The notes under the pieces: model-generated
Database searches by the model: none
What the model was told of the DNA's origin: nothing
The model's input: only the letters and a program-made list of their open reading frames with translations
Position numbers and translations under genes: made by a program
Part shown: positions 18,091 to 28,119 of the stretch, one piece after another
Layout of the letters: each line of letters begins with the position of its first letter
Position numbering within the stretch: position 1 is the stretch's first letter
Source of the DNA: Caulobacteraceae bacterium
GTDB lineage: Bacteria > Pseudomonadota > Alphaproteobacteria > Caulobacterales > Caulobacteraceae
DNA: 64,000 nt
Reading direction: 5' to 3'
NCBI GenBank assembly: GCA_947475415.1
Contig: CANJLH010000003.1
Coordinates: 62,001-126,000, forward strand

Positions 18091-18999
18091 ATGTCCGCGC
18101 CCGAATCCTTTCCAGCCAAGCTTGACCTCGTCCTGAAGACCTTGTCGATGAGCCGTGGGCGGCTTGCGGCGGAGCTGGGGGTCGACAAATCTTTGGTGGG
18201 CCGCTGGACATCTGGCGCCGTTTCGCCGTCGGCGCACAGCCTCGAAAACCTCACCCGCCTGGTGACGTCCAAACAGGCGGGCTTCACGATGCTCGACTGG
18301 GATCGTGACCTCGCCAGCCTCGCAAGAGTTTTTGGCCAGGATCTGGCTGAACCTGCCGCAGCCAACCCTGTAAATGGCGTTACGACACCAGGCCTGCCGT
18401 TACAGGGATTGGATATCGCCCGGCTGGTGACCGAGCGGCGCGCGGCGACCTATGAGGGGTTCTGGAGGACCACGCGGCCATCCATCGCCATGCCCGGCAA
18501 GTTATTCCACGACTACGGAATTGTCCGCAAGGAAGCCAATGGCCTGCTGCGCATGGCGGTCGGCGGGTCGGGCCTGTTGTTCGAGGGCTGGCTCCTGCCG
18601 GTGGAAGGTCAGCTATTCTGCATCCTGTTCGACACCGTGGGCCAGACGCCGGTCTTCGGCATTTTCAACGGCGTGGCCCTGCACAAGGCCACCCGACTGG
18701 ACGGGTTGATCCTCGCCGCCGCTCTGAACTCTTCGCGGACGCCTTCCGCGTTTCCGACAGTGTTGGACCGCCTTGGTGACTTGAGCGGCGACATCGCCGC
18801 GGATGACGCACACGCGCGTGAGCTTCAGGCCCTCGACACACAGGCCAAACCGGAAGTCGTGGCCGAGCTTGGCGAGCACCTTATACGCAACGTCGGGCCA
18901 AAGGCGGTGGAACAGGGAACCGGCGAATTGCTGCTGTTGTCCAGCTGGGCGAACAGCATATCCCGGGGCCTGAGCTTCGGCGGACACCTGGCAGGGTGA
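18091..18999 (+). CDS. XRE-type helix-turn-helix regulator with unknown C-terminal domain
   Basis: A 302-aa protein from the ATG at 18091. Residues 8-55 form an XRE helix-turn-helix (LSMSRGRLAAELGVDKSLVGRW followed by SGAVSPSAHSLENL). Residues 105-235 form an alpha/beta region with YEGFWRTTRPSIAMPGKLFHDYG and GLLFEGWLLPVEGQLFCILFD that I do not recognise; it may be a ligand sensor. The 3' end overlaps the pseudouridine synthase start as GTGA, so the two are translationally coupled. The upstream TTGCA cluster is a candidate auto-operator. The far-upstream open frame from 17971 is rejected because it runs through that cluster. Confidence 0.75.
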   Translation: MSAPESFPAKLDLVLKTLSMSRGRLAAELGVDKSLVGRWTSGAVSPSAHSLENLTRLVTSKQAGFTMLDWDRDLASLARVFGQDLAEPAAANPVNGVTTPGLPLQGLDIARLVTERRAATYEGFWRTTRPSIAMPGKLFHDYGIVRKEANGLLRMAVGGSGLLFEGWLLPVEGQLFCILFDTVGQTPVFGIFNGVALHKATRLDGLILAAALNSSRTPSAFPTVLDRLGDLSGDIAADDAHARELQALDTQAKPEVVAELGEHLIRNVGPKAVEQGTGELLLLSSWANSISRGLSFGGHLAG

Positions 19000-19991
19000 G
19001 CCGCGCCGCAGTTGGCGAACTCGATGACGAGATCGAGGCGATTACCGTCTTGGTCGAGGCCGAGGCGGCCGGCTCCCGCCTGGACAAGACCCTGGCCGAG
19101 CGCATTCCCGAGCTTTCCCGAGGCCGCATCCAGGCTCTGATCGCCCAAGGTTTTGTGCTGAGAGACGGCGTCACCCAGGACGATTCTTCCGCAAAAGCCC
19201 AACCCGGCGAATACCTACTGCTGATCCCTCCGCCAGAGCCGGCGACACCACGCCCCGAGGCGATCGAACTTGCAGTACTGCATGAGGACGCCGACCTCAT
19301 CGTGATCGACAAATCCGCCGGCATGGCGGTTCATCCGGCGCCCGGAACGCCATCGGGAACGCTGGTGAACGCCCTGCTCCACCACTGCGGCGCAGGCCTG
19401 TCCGGAATTGGCGGCGTTGCGAGACCCGGGATCGTGCACAGGCTGGATAAGGATACCTCAGGCGTAATGGTCGCGGCTAAATCGGACGTGGCGCACCGGG
19501 GCCTGGCCGCGCTGTTCGCCCAACATGACATTGAACGCGTCTATGTCGCCCTGACGCGGGGCGCGCCGCAGCCAGCCCGAGGTTCGATTGCAGGGCGGAT
19601 TGGCCGTTCTACTCAGGACCGAAAGAAGATGGCTGTTCTCAAGACCGGCGGCCGCGAAGCGGTGACGCACTATGCCGTTGAGCAAGCCTATGGCCCAAGC
19701 GAGCGCCCCCACGCGGCACGGATTTCCTGCCGCCTTGAGACAGGCCGAACCCACCAGATTCGCGTGCACCTAAGCTCAAAGGGTTCCCCTATCCTGGGCG
19801 ATCCCACCTATGGCTCCGGTCCGCCGGCGCTGGCGGTCCGCACCGCCATCGCCGCGGCCGGCCTGACGCGGCAAGCCTTGCACGCCGCGGTCCTCGGATT
19901 CCTGCATCCCGTCACCGGCGCGATGCTCCGCTTCGAGAGCCCCCCGCCCGCTGACATGACCGCGCTTGAGGCCCACCTCAAACGCATCTGA
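18996..19991 (+). CDS. RluA/RluD-family RNA pseudouridine synthase
   Basis: A 331-aa enzyme. An N-terminal S4 RNA-binding domain (AGSRLDKTLAERIPELSRGRIQALIAQGFVLRDG) is followed by the catalytic domain, with the active Asp in GIVHRLDKDTSGVMVAAK and the C-terminal GRTHQIRVHLSSKGSPILGDPTYG. This S4 plus RluA layout is that of RluD, which modifies helix 69 of 23S rRNA; the exact target is inferred. It starts at a GTG overlapping the XRE stop codon by 4 nt, an unusual pairing of a regulator with an rRNA modifier. Confidence 0.92.
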   Translation: MSRAAVGELDDEIEAITVLVEAEAAGSRLDKTLAERIPELSRGRIQALIAQGFVLRDGVTQDDSSAKAQPGEYLLLIPPPEPATPRPEAIELAVLHEDADLIVIDKSAGMAVHPAPGTPSGTLVNALLHHCGAGLSGIGGVARPGIVHRLDKDTSGVMVAAKSDVAHRGLAALFAQHDIERVYVALTRGAPQPARGSIAGRIGRSTQDRKKMAVLKTGGREAVTHYAVEQAYGPSERPHAARISCRLETGRTHQIRVHLSSKGSPILGDPTYGSGPPALAVRTAIAAAGLTRQALHAAVLGFLHPVTGAMLRFESPPPADMTALEAHLKRI

Positions 19992-20137
19992 TCACCTTGC
20001 CTTACATGTCCAAGATGTAACGGGCATCCAGCGCCTGGCTGATGCAGATTGCGGTGTCGGCGCCTGATTTGTCGACCAAGCCTGTAGGTTTCTTTGCAAC
20101 TGGCTCAGCATGGTCTTCCGCAACCTGCAACCATTTC

Positions 20138-20147
20138 CCATATGAGT
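20138..20147 (+). promoter_or_regulatory. possible heat-shock-type -10 element upstream of rpoH
   Basis: CCCATATGAG at 20138-20147 resembles the sigma-32 -10 consensus (CCCCATnTA). A CTTCCGC lies 16 nt upstream (20115-20121), matching only the CTT of the -35. Caulobacter rpoH is known to be partly autoregulated by a sigma-32 promoter. The match is weak. Confidence 0.25.
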
Positions 20148-20218
20148 GGTTTGGAGGGGGCGGTCGGCCATTTGCGCCAACCGGCGGCCGGAGCGAACGC
20201 CCGCCACAGGGGATGATG

Positions 20219-21112
20219 ATGTCTGCGAATCTGAAGGCCGTCGCTTTAATGACGCCTGAGGGCGGCCTTAGCCGGTACCTTTCGGAAATACGTAAGTTTC
20301 CGATGCTGGCCAAGGACGAGGAATTCATGCTCGCCAAGCGCTGGCGCGAGCATCAGGACCCGGCCGCCGCCCATCGCCTGGTGACCTCCCACCTGCGGCT
20401 GGTCGCCAAGATCGCCATGGGTTACCGCGGCTACGGCCTGCCGATCGGAGAGGTGATCTCGGAGGGCAATGTCGGCCTGATGCAGGCGGTCAAGAAATTC
20501 GAGCCCGACAAAGGCTTCAAGCTTGCGACCTACGCCATGTGGTGGATCCGCGCCGCGATCCAGGAATACATCCTGCGGTCCTGGAGCCTGGTGAAAATGG
20601 GCACCACCGCCGCCCAGAAGAAGCTGTTCTTCAATCTGCGTAAGGCCAAGAGCCAAATCTCCGCGCTGGACGAGGGCGACATGCACCCCGACCAGGTAAG
20701 TCAGATCGCCACCAAACTGGGTGTTCTGGAAGAAGAAGTGGTGTCGATGAACCGGCGCCTGTCAGGCCCCGACGCCTCCCTGAACGCGCCGATGCGAATG
20801 GATGGCGAGAGCGAATGGCAAGATTGGCTGGCGGACGACAGCACCCCCAGCCAAGAGACCGTTCTGGCCGATTCCGAGGAGCGCTCCATCCGGATGAGCC
20901 TACTCGAGACAGCTATGACCGAGTTGTCAGATCGGGAGCGCCATATTCTCACCGAGCGTCGCCTCAAGGATGACCCTGCGACCCTTGAGACCCTGGCCAG
21001 CGAATACGGCGTCAGCCGAGAGCGCGTCCGTCAGATCGAGGTGCGGGCCTTCGAGAAGCTTCAGAAGTCGATGAAAGCCGCCGCAGAGGCGCAGCATCTC
21101 ACCGACGCCTGA
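20219..21112 (+). CDS. rpoH: RNA polymerase heat-shock sigma factor RpoH (sigma-32)
   Basis: A 297-aa sigma-70-family factor from the third of three consecutive ATGs (20213, 20216, 20219), with AGGGG 7 nt before it. GLSRYLSEIRKFPMLAKDEEFMLAKRW is the region 1.2/2.1 start. The region 2 core carries GYGLPIGEVISEGNVGLMQAVKKFEP and YAMWWIRAAIQEYILRSWSL, and the RpoH box QKKLFFNLRK distinguishes it from RpoD. Region 4 ends SRERVRQIEVRAFEKLQ. It directs heat-shock transcription. It converges closely with a response regulator gene (12 bp between stops). Confidence 0.97.
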   Translation: MSANLKAVALMTPEGGLSRYLSEIRKFPMLAKDEEFMLAKRWREHQDPAAAHRLVTSHLRLVAKIAMGYRGYGLPIGEVISEGNVGLMQAVKKFEPDKGFKLATYAMWWIRAAIQEYILRSWSLVKMGTTAAQKKLFFNLRKAKSQISALDEGDMHPDQVSQIATKLGVLEEEVVSMNRRLSGPDASLNAPMRMDGESEWQDWLADDSTPSQETVLADSEERSIRMSLLETAMTELSDRERHILTERRLKDDPATLETLASEYGVSRERVRQIEVRAFEKLQKSMKAAAEAQHLTDA

Positions 21113-21124
21113 GCGGAAGCCCTT

Positions 21125-21922
21125 CTAGGCCGCAGTGGCGTAGGTCGGCTCGAAGGCCAGCAAAGGCGCCGCCCTGGGCGCGATCGCCGCCGGATTGAGC
21201 GGCTGACCGGCCATGGCCGCGAGATAGTCCTGGAACCCCTTGGCCGCGAGCGACAGGGCGATGTCGTTGACGGCGGTGGCGGCCCTGTGCAGTTCCACGC
21301 CCTGGGCCTGCATGGACCGCAGCGCCTGGACGGGGTCGCGGCCTGTCGCCTCGACGGCGGATTTCAGAATCGCCAGAGCCTGGCGGATCTTGGCGGGCTC
21401 GGAAAGCTCGCGCGGGTCCGACCGGCGCTTGCGTGGCCCGGCGTATTCCGCAGAGTTGAATCGGCGGCGGTCCGGGCCGATGTAGTTCATCGCCTCGATC
21501 CACATCCGCTCCTGCAATGTCACCGCCAACAGCCGGCGCACCAGGTCCTTGGTTGTGAAGGGTTTGCGTAGGAATTCATGTACGCCCGCGTCGCGGGCCG
21601 CCATGATGCTTGCGGCGGTTGCCGTCGAGGTGACCATGACCACCGGCGCCTCGCGGCAAGCCAGCTCGCTACGGCGGATCGCCCGCACCAATTTGCAACC
21701 GTCCAACTCAGGGCCGGCCGACTCCACGAAAATGATCTGCGGATTGAAATCCTTGGCGAGTTCGTAGGCGCGCACCGTCGAGGATGCGCTGACGGTTTGA
21801 GAGCGCGCCAGGTCGCGCAACAGCTCCGACAACAGGCGCGCCGCCTGTGGCTGCGGATCGACGATCAGCACCCGTGCGAGGCGGGGTATGATTTTCGCAA
21901 TGGCTCGCTTTTCGTCAAGCAC
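21125..21922 (-). CDS. atypical response-regulator receiver protein (phospho-Asp replaced by Glu)
   Basis: A 265-aa protein. Residues 17-133 form a CheY-like receiver: VLIVDP (Asp22), T98 in VVMVTST and K120 in FLRKPF are in place. The phospho-accepting Asp is Glu67, in IIFVESAGPELDG. The acidic pair also has only one Asp. The C-terminal half contains YIGPDRRRFN and AGPRKRRSDPREL, then a helical tail; it has no known output domain. The protein may be locked in an active-like form or signal without phosphorylation. It converges with rpoH and is downstream of purA. Confidence 0.8.
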   Translation of the reverse strand: MLDEKRAIAKIIPRLARVLIVDPQPQAARLLSELLRDLARSQTVSASSTVRAYELAKDFNPQIIFVESAGPELDGCKLVRAIRRSELACREAPVVMVTSTATAASIMAARDAGVHEFLRKPFTTKDLVRRLLAVTLQERMWIEAMNYIGPDRRRFNSAEYAGPRKRRSDPRELSEPAKIRQALAILKSAVEATGRDPVQALRSMQAQGVELHRAATAVNDIALSLAAKGFQDYLAAMAGQPLNPAAIAPRAAPLLAFEPTYATAA

Positions 21923-21950
21923 CAGGCGCAGCTCCGCAAGTTGAGGCTAG

Positions 21951-21966
21951 CCTTCCTCTGGGAAGG
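21951..21966 (-). terminator. weak hairpin downstream of purA
   Basis: CCTTCC at 21951-21956 and GGAAGG at 21961-21966 form a 6-bp stem with a TCTG loop, about 30 bp past the purA stop and upstream of the response-regulator start. On the minus strand no T-run follows. It could be a weak terminator or a leader structure of the regulator. Confidence 0.3.
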
Positions 21967-21994
21967 TAAAAATGACCTTACGGAAGCAGCGAAA

Positions 21995-23281
<1,287 letters not shown>

Positions 23282-23589
23282 TTCGTATGCTTTCCCGCCC
23301 GCCGCGAGGATCCAGCCGCCCTTCGACAGGCACTCGGCGGTTGGACTTGGGATCGATTGTCCGCGGAGGCGCCGCCTCACACGCGTGGGCTTGTAGAGCA
23401 TCTGGGCGTCGGCGCCGTCAATCCCCCGTAGCTTCAGAGTGTCCGATATCGGCGGCCGCCCCGGCGGCGATCACAGCGCCATGCGCAGCCATGGCCGCTT
23501 GGGGAAAACCGAGCGGTGCGGCGCCACCATGGACTTACAACTCGAGATTTTCTCGGAAAATATAAAGAAAAAGATTTTCTATATAATCT
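23282..23589. other. 308-bp gap between purA and Dabb gene with composition shift
   Basis: No convincing gene. The purA-proximal two thirds are GC-rich; from about 23535 the sequence becomes strikingly AT-rich. A minus-strand frame ending in a stop near 23422 reads as a plausible Ala-rich protein tail but has no family match, so it could be a remnant. The AT-rich end carries hairpins described separately. Confidence 0.4.
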
Positions 23590-23590
23590 T
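23571..23590 (-). terminator. AT-rich hairpin with T-run after Dabb gene
   Basis: Read on the minus strand, AGATT and AATCT pair around an A/T-rich loop immediately after the Dabb stop codon, followed by TTTTTCTTTA. About 15 bp further on, ATTTTC and GAAAAT (23538-23552) form a second hairpin. Such AT-rich terminators are foreign to this genome's usual GC-rich style. Confidence 0.45.
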
Positions 23591-23886
23591 CATGAAATCT
23601 CATAATCTACAACAAGATAATCAATCATATATGGTTTCATCATTTCAGATACCGCAATGTGCGTCGGATGTGGAATATAATTCTCCAGAGCGGCCCGATC
23701 AATAAGTCTTATTGTGGCTCCATGGTTGTATTTGTCAGCATCTTTCTGAAAATTCCTTCCGATACTGACGCTTTCCACGCCCGGTATTGTGCTTAAACGC
23801 GCCTGAAATTCGACGTACAATTTCTGCATCTGGTCGGCGCCGCCGGACTCTTCCAGTTTCAACAGCACGATGTGATTGACTGACAT
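23590..23886 (-). CDS. Dabb (stress-responsive A/B barrel) domain protein
   Basis: A 98-aa ferredoxin-like dimeric barrel. The start MSVNHIVLLKLEE, the GVESVSIGRNF strand, the YNHGATIRLIDRAALENYIPHPTHIAVSE helix-loop and the DYLVVDYE end are the family pattern. These proteins bind small organic molecules; some cyclise polyketides, but the role here is unknown. Base composition is clearly lower in GC than all neighbours, most of all at the 3' end, and codons such as ATA, AAT and TTA are used freely. This suggests recent horizontal acquisition. Confidence 0.85.
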   Translation of the reverse strand: MSVNHIVLLKLEESGGADQMQKLYVEFQARLSTIPGVESVSIGRNFQKDADKYNHGATIRLIDRAALENYIPHPTHIAVSEMMKPYMIDYLVVDYEIS

Positions 23887-24014
23887 TGGCTTTTCCTTAT
23901 CCAGTCTTGCGCCTAAGTCCGACCCGGCCCAGCGCAGACCAGTGCATCATAGATGTTCGAAACGCCCGCTGCGAACCCCTTATGCAGCGTCCGCCCACGA
24001 GCTATGACAGCTCG

Positions 24015-24992
24015 ATGAGCGTGACTTACCAAGACATCAGGGCGGCGGCGACGCGCCTGGCCGGTCAGGCCGTGCGCACCCCGCTGATCGAAAACCTGGC
24101 GCTCAATGAGCGAGTCGGCGGCCGCGTGCTGATCAAGCCCGAGATCCTGCAACGGGTGGGCGCCTTCAAGTTTCGCGGCGCCTACAACCGGCTTGTGCAG
24201 CTTTCAGCCGATGAGCGCCGGCGTGGCGTAGTGGCGTTTTCGTCCGGCAACCACGCTCAGGGCGTGGCCCTCGCGGCCCGGCTTCTGGACATCCCGGCGG
24301 TCATCGTGATGCCGGCCGATGCGCCGGCCGTGAAAGTGGCGGCCACCCGCGACTATGGCGCGGAAGTCCGTTTCTACGATCGCGCCACTGAGGACCGCGA
24401 GGCGATCTCGGCGCAGATCGCCACGACACGTGGCGCGACGATCGTCCCGGCCTTCGACGACCCGGCGATCATTGCCGGTCAGGGAACCGTAGGCCTGGAG
24501 CTCGTCGAGAACGCCTTGCAGATCGCCGGTCGGCTGGACGCCGTAATTTGTCCGGTCGGGGGCGGGGGTCTTTTGGCCGGATCGGCGCTGGCGATCCACA
24601 ACTTCGCGCCCGATGCGCAGATCTGGGGCGTCGAGCCAATCCTGTTCGACGACACACGCCGCTCCCTGGCCGCCGGCGAACGGGTTGGCGCTTCGCCAGC
24701 GCAACGGTCACTTTGCGACGCCCTGGAATCTCCTATGCCGGGCAAGATCACCTTTCCGATTCTCAAGCGGCTGTTAGCGGGGATCGCTACGGTCTCCGAC
24801 GCCGAGGTCGCCGAAGCTATGCGCTACGCCTTCGCCACCTTGAAGTTGGTGGTCGAACCCGGCGGAGTCGTGGCGCTGGCGGCGCTTCTGGCCGGCAAGA
24901 TCGAACCCCGCGGCCTGACCATCGGTATCGTGCTCTCTGGCGGCAATGTGGATCCGGAATTGTTCGCGCAAGTGATCCGCGGCGAAATTTGA
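24015..24992 (+). CDS. threonine/serine dehydratase (PLP fold-type II)
   Basis: A 325-aa PLP enzyme without an ACT regulatory domain, like catabolic threonine dehydratase or serine racemase. The Schiff-base Lys lies in RVGAFKFRGAYN, SSGNHAQGVALAA holds the substrate carboxylate, the phosphate loop is PVGGGGLLAG, and the C-terminal LSGGNVDPE is typical. It deaminates L-threonine or L-serine to 2-oxoacids; which is preferred is unknown. I start at the ATG at 24015 (MSVTYQDIRAAATRL); an in-frame ATG at 23982 is possible. It ends 4 bp from the convergent RND pump gene. Confidence 0.9.
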   Translation: MSVTYQDIRAAATRLAGQAVRTPLIENLALNERVGGRVLIKPEILQRVGAFKFRGAYNRLVQLSADERRRGVVAFSSGNHAQGVALAARLLDIPAVIVMPADAPAVKVAATRDYGAEVRFYDRATEDREAISAQIATTRGATIVPAFDDPAIIAGQGTVGLELVENALQIAGRLDAVICPVGGGGLLAGSALAIHNFAPDAQIWGVEPILFDDTRRSLAAGERVGASPAQRSLCDALESPMPGKITFPILKRLLAGIATVSDAEVAEAMRYAFATLKLVVEPGGVVALAALLAGKIEPRGLTIGIVLSGGNVDPELFAQVIRGEI

Positions 24993-24996
24993 GCGC

Positions 24997-27900
24997 CTAC
25001 AGCCGGTCCTCAGGCGCGGGCCTGGGCGGCGCCTCACGCGGCGTGACGAGCCGGGCCAATTTCGGCCTGAGCCAGCATTCGAAGTCGTCCACGAACTCAT
25101 AAACCGCCGGCACCAGCACCAGCGACAGGATTGTCGAGGTGATCAGGCCGCCGATCACCGCCACCGCCATCGGCTGGCGGAACTCGGCGCCCTTTTCCAG
25201 GGCGAGCGCAGTCGGCAGCATGCCGGCCGCCATGGCCATGGTGGTCATTACGATTGGCCGCGCCCGCTCCCGGCAAGCCTCGATAAGGGCCTCGCGTTGA
25301 GGCATCCCCTCCCGTTCGCGCTCGATGGCGTATTCCACCAGCAGGATAGAATTCTTGGCGGCGAGGCCCAGCAGCATCAGGAAGCCGATCAGGGACGGCA
25401 GGCTGAGCGCCAGCCGAAACGCCAGCAGTCCTAAGAACGCACCGCCAACCGCCAGCGGTAGGGCTGACAGGATCACCGCCGGCTTGAAGAAGGATTTGAA
25501 CAGCAGCACCAGCACGGCGAAGATCATTGAAACGCCGGCGAACACCGCCATCCCCATGGCGCCGAATATCTGTTGGAACGCTTCTACCTGACCGCTGGTC
25601 GCCGGCGTTACGCCCGCCGGCAGGTGCTTCATCGTCGGCAGGGCCTTGATCGCGTTGTAGGCGTCGCCCAGTTCCGCGCCATTCAGTTCGGCTTCCACCG
25701 TCAATTGTCGCTTGCGGTTGGTTCGCTCAATCCGGCCCGGTCCCGCCTGGAATGAGACGTCCGCCACCGCGCCCAGTGTCGTGACCCCACCGGTCGAAGT
25801 GGGCAGCCGCAGCGCCTTGATCCGTTCAACGTCGGAACGGGCCGAGATGGGCAGTCGGATGCGCACCGGGATGCGCCGCTCCCCATCCGTGAACTTGGCC
25901 ACATTGGCGTCGATATCTCCAACCGTGGCGACCCGCGCCGCCTGGGCGATCGTTTCCGCCGAAACCCCCAGCCGCGCGGCCTCGTCGGCCTTCGGGCGGA
26001 TCACCACTTCCGGCGACGTAGGCGGCGTCGTGGGCCGGGGGTCGTTGATTAGCGGCACGCCTCGCATCTCTCGCTCAAGCTGCTGGGCCGTACGTTGCAG
26101 CAACTCCGGATCGTCGCTGGTCAGGGTGGCCTGGATGCCCGCGCCGCCGCGCATGCTGAGAAAACTCACCCGCGCATCGGCTATCTGGCGCAGCTTGTCG
26201 CGCAGATCGGCGCGGATTTGCTCGCCGCTTTCTTTACGGTCTGGGTCGAGCAGGATAGTCGCTGAACCGGATCTAAGATCCGAGCCGCCGCCACCGCCGC
26301 CGCCAGGTCCGCCGAATCCGATCGGCCCGGCGGTGGATCCGATCTGAATGAAAGTCCCGCTGACCGCGGGATGGCCGGCGAAAACCAGATTCACCGCCTT
26401 GGCCACAACCTCCATATCCGCGGCCAGCGCGCCCGGAGGCCCTTGGATCGAAACCTGCAGATAATCGGGATCGCCCTCAGGCTGGAATCCCTTCGGCAGC
26501 AGGGGAAGCAGCGCCATCGATAGTACGAACATCACCGCGCCGCCGATCATCGCCAGGATCCGATGGTCCAAGGACCATTCCAATGCGCGGCGATAAAATC
26601 CAACAAACGGTTTGCGCGGGCGAGGGTGGGTTGTGGGCTTGAGCAGGTAGGCCGCCATCAACGGCGTTAAAAACCGTGCGACGGCGAGTGAGAACAACAC
26701 CGCGACCGACACCGTCAGGCCGAATTCCTTGAAGAATTGCCCCGCCATGCCTGGCATGAACGACACCGGGGTGAACACCACCACGATTGTGGACGTGGTG
26801 GCGACGACGGCCAGGCCGATGGCATCGGCGCCCTCCATCGCCGCCTGGTAAGGCCGCGCGCCGGCGGCCACCCGCTTTTCGATGTTTTCGATTTCAACAA
26901 TGGCATCGTCGACGAGGATTCCGATGACCAGGGTCAGGGCCAGGAGCGTGACCATGTTCAGCGAGAACCCGGCCGCGCTCATCGCCAGGAAGGTGGGCAG
27001 CAACGAGACCGGCATGGCCACCGCCGCGATCATGGTCGACCGCCACTCGCGCAGGAACAGCCACACTACAAGGGCCGCGAGCAGCATGCCCTCAACGAGC
27101 ACATTCAGTGTGGCCCGATAGCTGTCGCGCGTGAACTTCACGGACGAGAATATTCGGGTGAAGGTCACGTCCTTGTGCTTGGCGGCCAGCTGTTCCAGCG
27201 CCTTGACCACCTCGTCCTCGACGTCGACGTCGCTGGCCTCCTTGGTCTTCATGACCTGGAAACCCAGCACGGGACGGCCGTTCAGGCGCGCAAACCCGCG
27301 GATCTCGCCCGCGCCGTCGCCGACGTCAGCGACGTCGGTCAGCTTGACCACTCGCCCCCCGCCGGTCGGAATCTCCAGAGTCCTGAGCGCTGCGATCGTA
27401 TCGACGGACCCAAGCACCCGAAGACTTTGTTCGCGGCCTCCGACCTGCAACCGTCCTCCAGGCGCATCGAGATTGATGCTCCTCAAAGCACTGTTGACCT
27501 GCGGGGCCGTCAGCCCGCGAGCGGCCAACCGGTCGGGGTCGATCAGCACATTGATTTCTCGGCTCACCCCGCCGACGCGACTGGTCTGAGAAACGCCCTT
27601 GCGGGCCTGCAGGGCCCTGGCCACCGTGTCATCTATGAACCACGAGAGCGCCTCCACCGACATGGAAGGCGCGGAGACCGCATAGGTGAGGATCGGTTGG
27701 CTGGAGACCTCGATCTCGCGAATGGTCGGCGTGTCGATTTCGCGGGGCAATTGGGCGCGCACCTGGTCCATGCGGGCGCGCGCCTCATCGACCTTTTTAC
27801 GGATGTCCTGGCCAAGCTGGATCTCCAGGGTGGTCGTGGAAACACCCAGACTTACTGTCGAGTAGATGTTGTTGACGTTGGAGATGCCGGCCATGGCGTC

Positions 27901-28119
27901 CTCCACCGGCCGGGTGATCTGGGTCTCCATCTCGGCGGGCGAGGCGCCGCTCTGGGTTACTGTGAGGGTGACAATGGGAAACTCGATATTGGGGAACTGC
28001 TTAACCGGCAGACCGGCGAAGGCGAGCAGGCCTGCGATCACCAGCGCCGCGAACATCACCACCACCGGAACCGGATTGCGGATCGCCCAGGCCGAGATGC
28101 GCAGCCCGCCGCCGCTCAT
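24997..28119 (-). CDS. RND efflux pump, inner-membrane transporter (AcrB/HAE1 type)
   Basis: A 1040-aa proton-driven exporter with twelve helices and two large periplasmic loops. The proton-relay residues are present: the Asp pair in GILVDDAIVEIENIEKR (TM4) and Lys in AAKNSILLVEYAIE (TM10). It begins AIRNPVPVVVMFAALVIAG. The glycine-rich stretch GFGGPGGGGGGGSD near residue 605 in the second loop is unusual. It overlaps the adaptor gene by 4 nt and belongs to a complete three-gene tripartite pump operon. Substrates are unknown; drugs or lipophilic compounds are likely. Confidence 0.95.
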   Translation of the reverse strand: MSGGGLRISAWAIRNPVPVVVMFAALVIAGLLAFAGLPVKQFPNIEFPIVTLTVTQSGASPAEMETQITRPVEDAMAGISNVNNIYSTVSLGVSTTTLEIQLGQDIRKKVDEARARMDQVRAQLPREIDTPTIREIEVSSQPILTYAVSAPSMSVEALSWFIDDTVARALQARKGVSQTSRVGGVSREINVLIDPDRLAARGLTAPQVNSALRSINLDAPGGRLQVGGREQSLRVLGSVDTIAALRTLEIPTGGGRVVKLTDVADVGDGAGEIRGFARLNGRPVLGFQVMKTKEASDVDVEDEVVKALEQLAAKHKDVTFTRIFSSVKFTRDSYRATLNVLVEGMLLAALVVWLFLREWRSTMIAAVAMPVSLLPTFLAMSAAGFSLNMVTLLALTLVIGILVDDAIVEIENIEKRVAAGARPYQAAMEGADAIGLAVVATTSTIVVVFTPVSFMPGMAGQFFKEFGLTVSVAVLFSLAVARFLTPLMAAYLLKPTTHPRPRKPFVGFYRRALEWSLDHRILAMIGGAVMFVLSMALLPLLPKGFQPEGDPDYLQVSIQGPPGALAADMEVVAKAVNLVFAGHPAVSGTFIQIGSTAGPIGFGGPGGGGGGGSDLRSGSATILLDPDRKESGEQIRADLRDKLRQIADARVSFLSMRGGAGIQATLTSDDPELLQRTAQQLEREMRGVPLINDPRPTTPPTSPEVVIRPKADEAARLGVSAETIAQAARVATVGDIDANVAKFTDGERRIPVRIRLPISARSDVERIKALRLPTSTGGVTTLGAVADVSFQAGPGRIERTNRKRQLTVEAELNGAELGDAYNAIKALPTMKHLPAGVTPATSGQVEAFQQIFGAMGMAVFAGVSMIFAVLVLLFKSFFKPAVILSALPLAVGGAFLGLLAFRLALSLPSLIGFLMLLGLAAKNSILLVEYAIEREREGMPQREALIEACRERARPIVMTTMAMAAGMLPTALALEKGAEFRQPMAVAVIGGLITSTILSLVLVPAVYEFVDDFECWLRPKLARLVTPREAPPRPAPEDRL

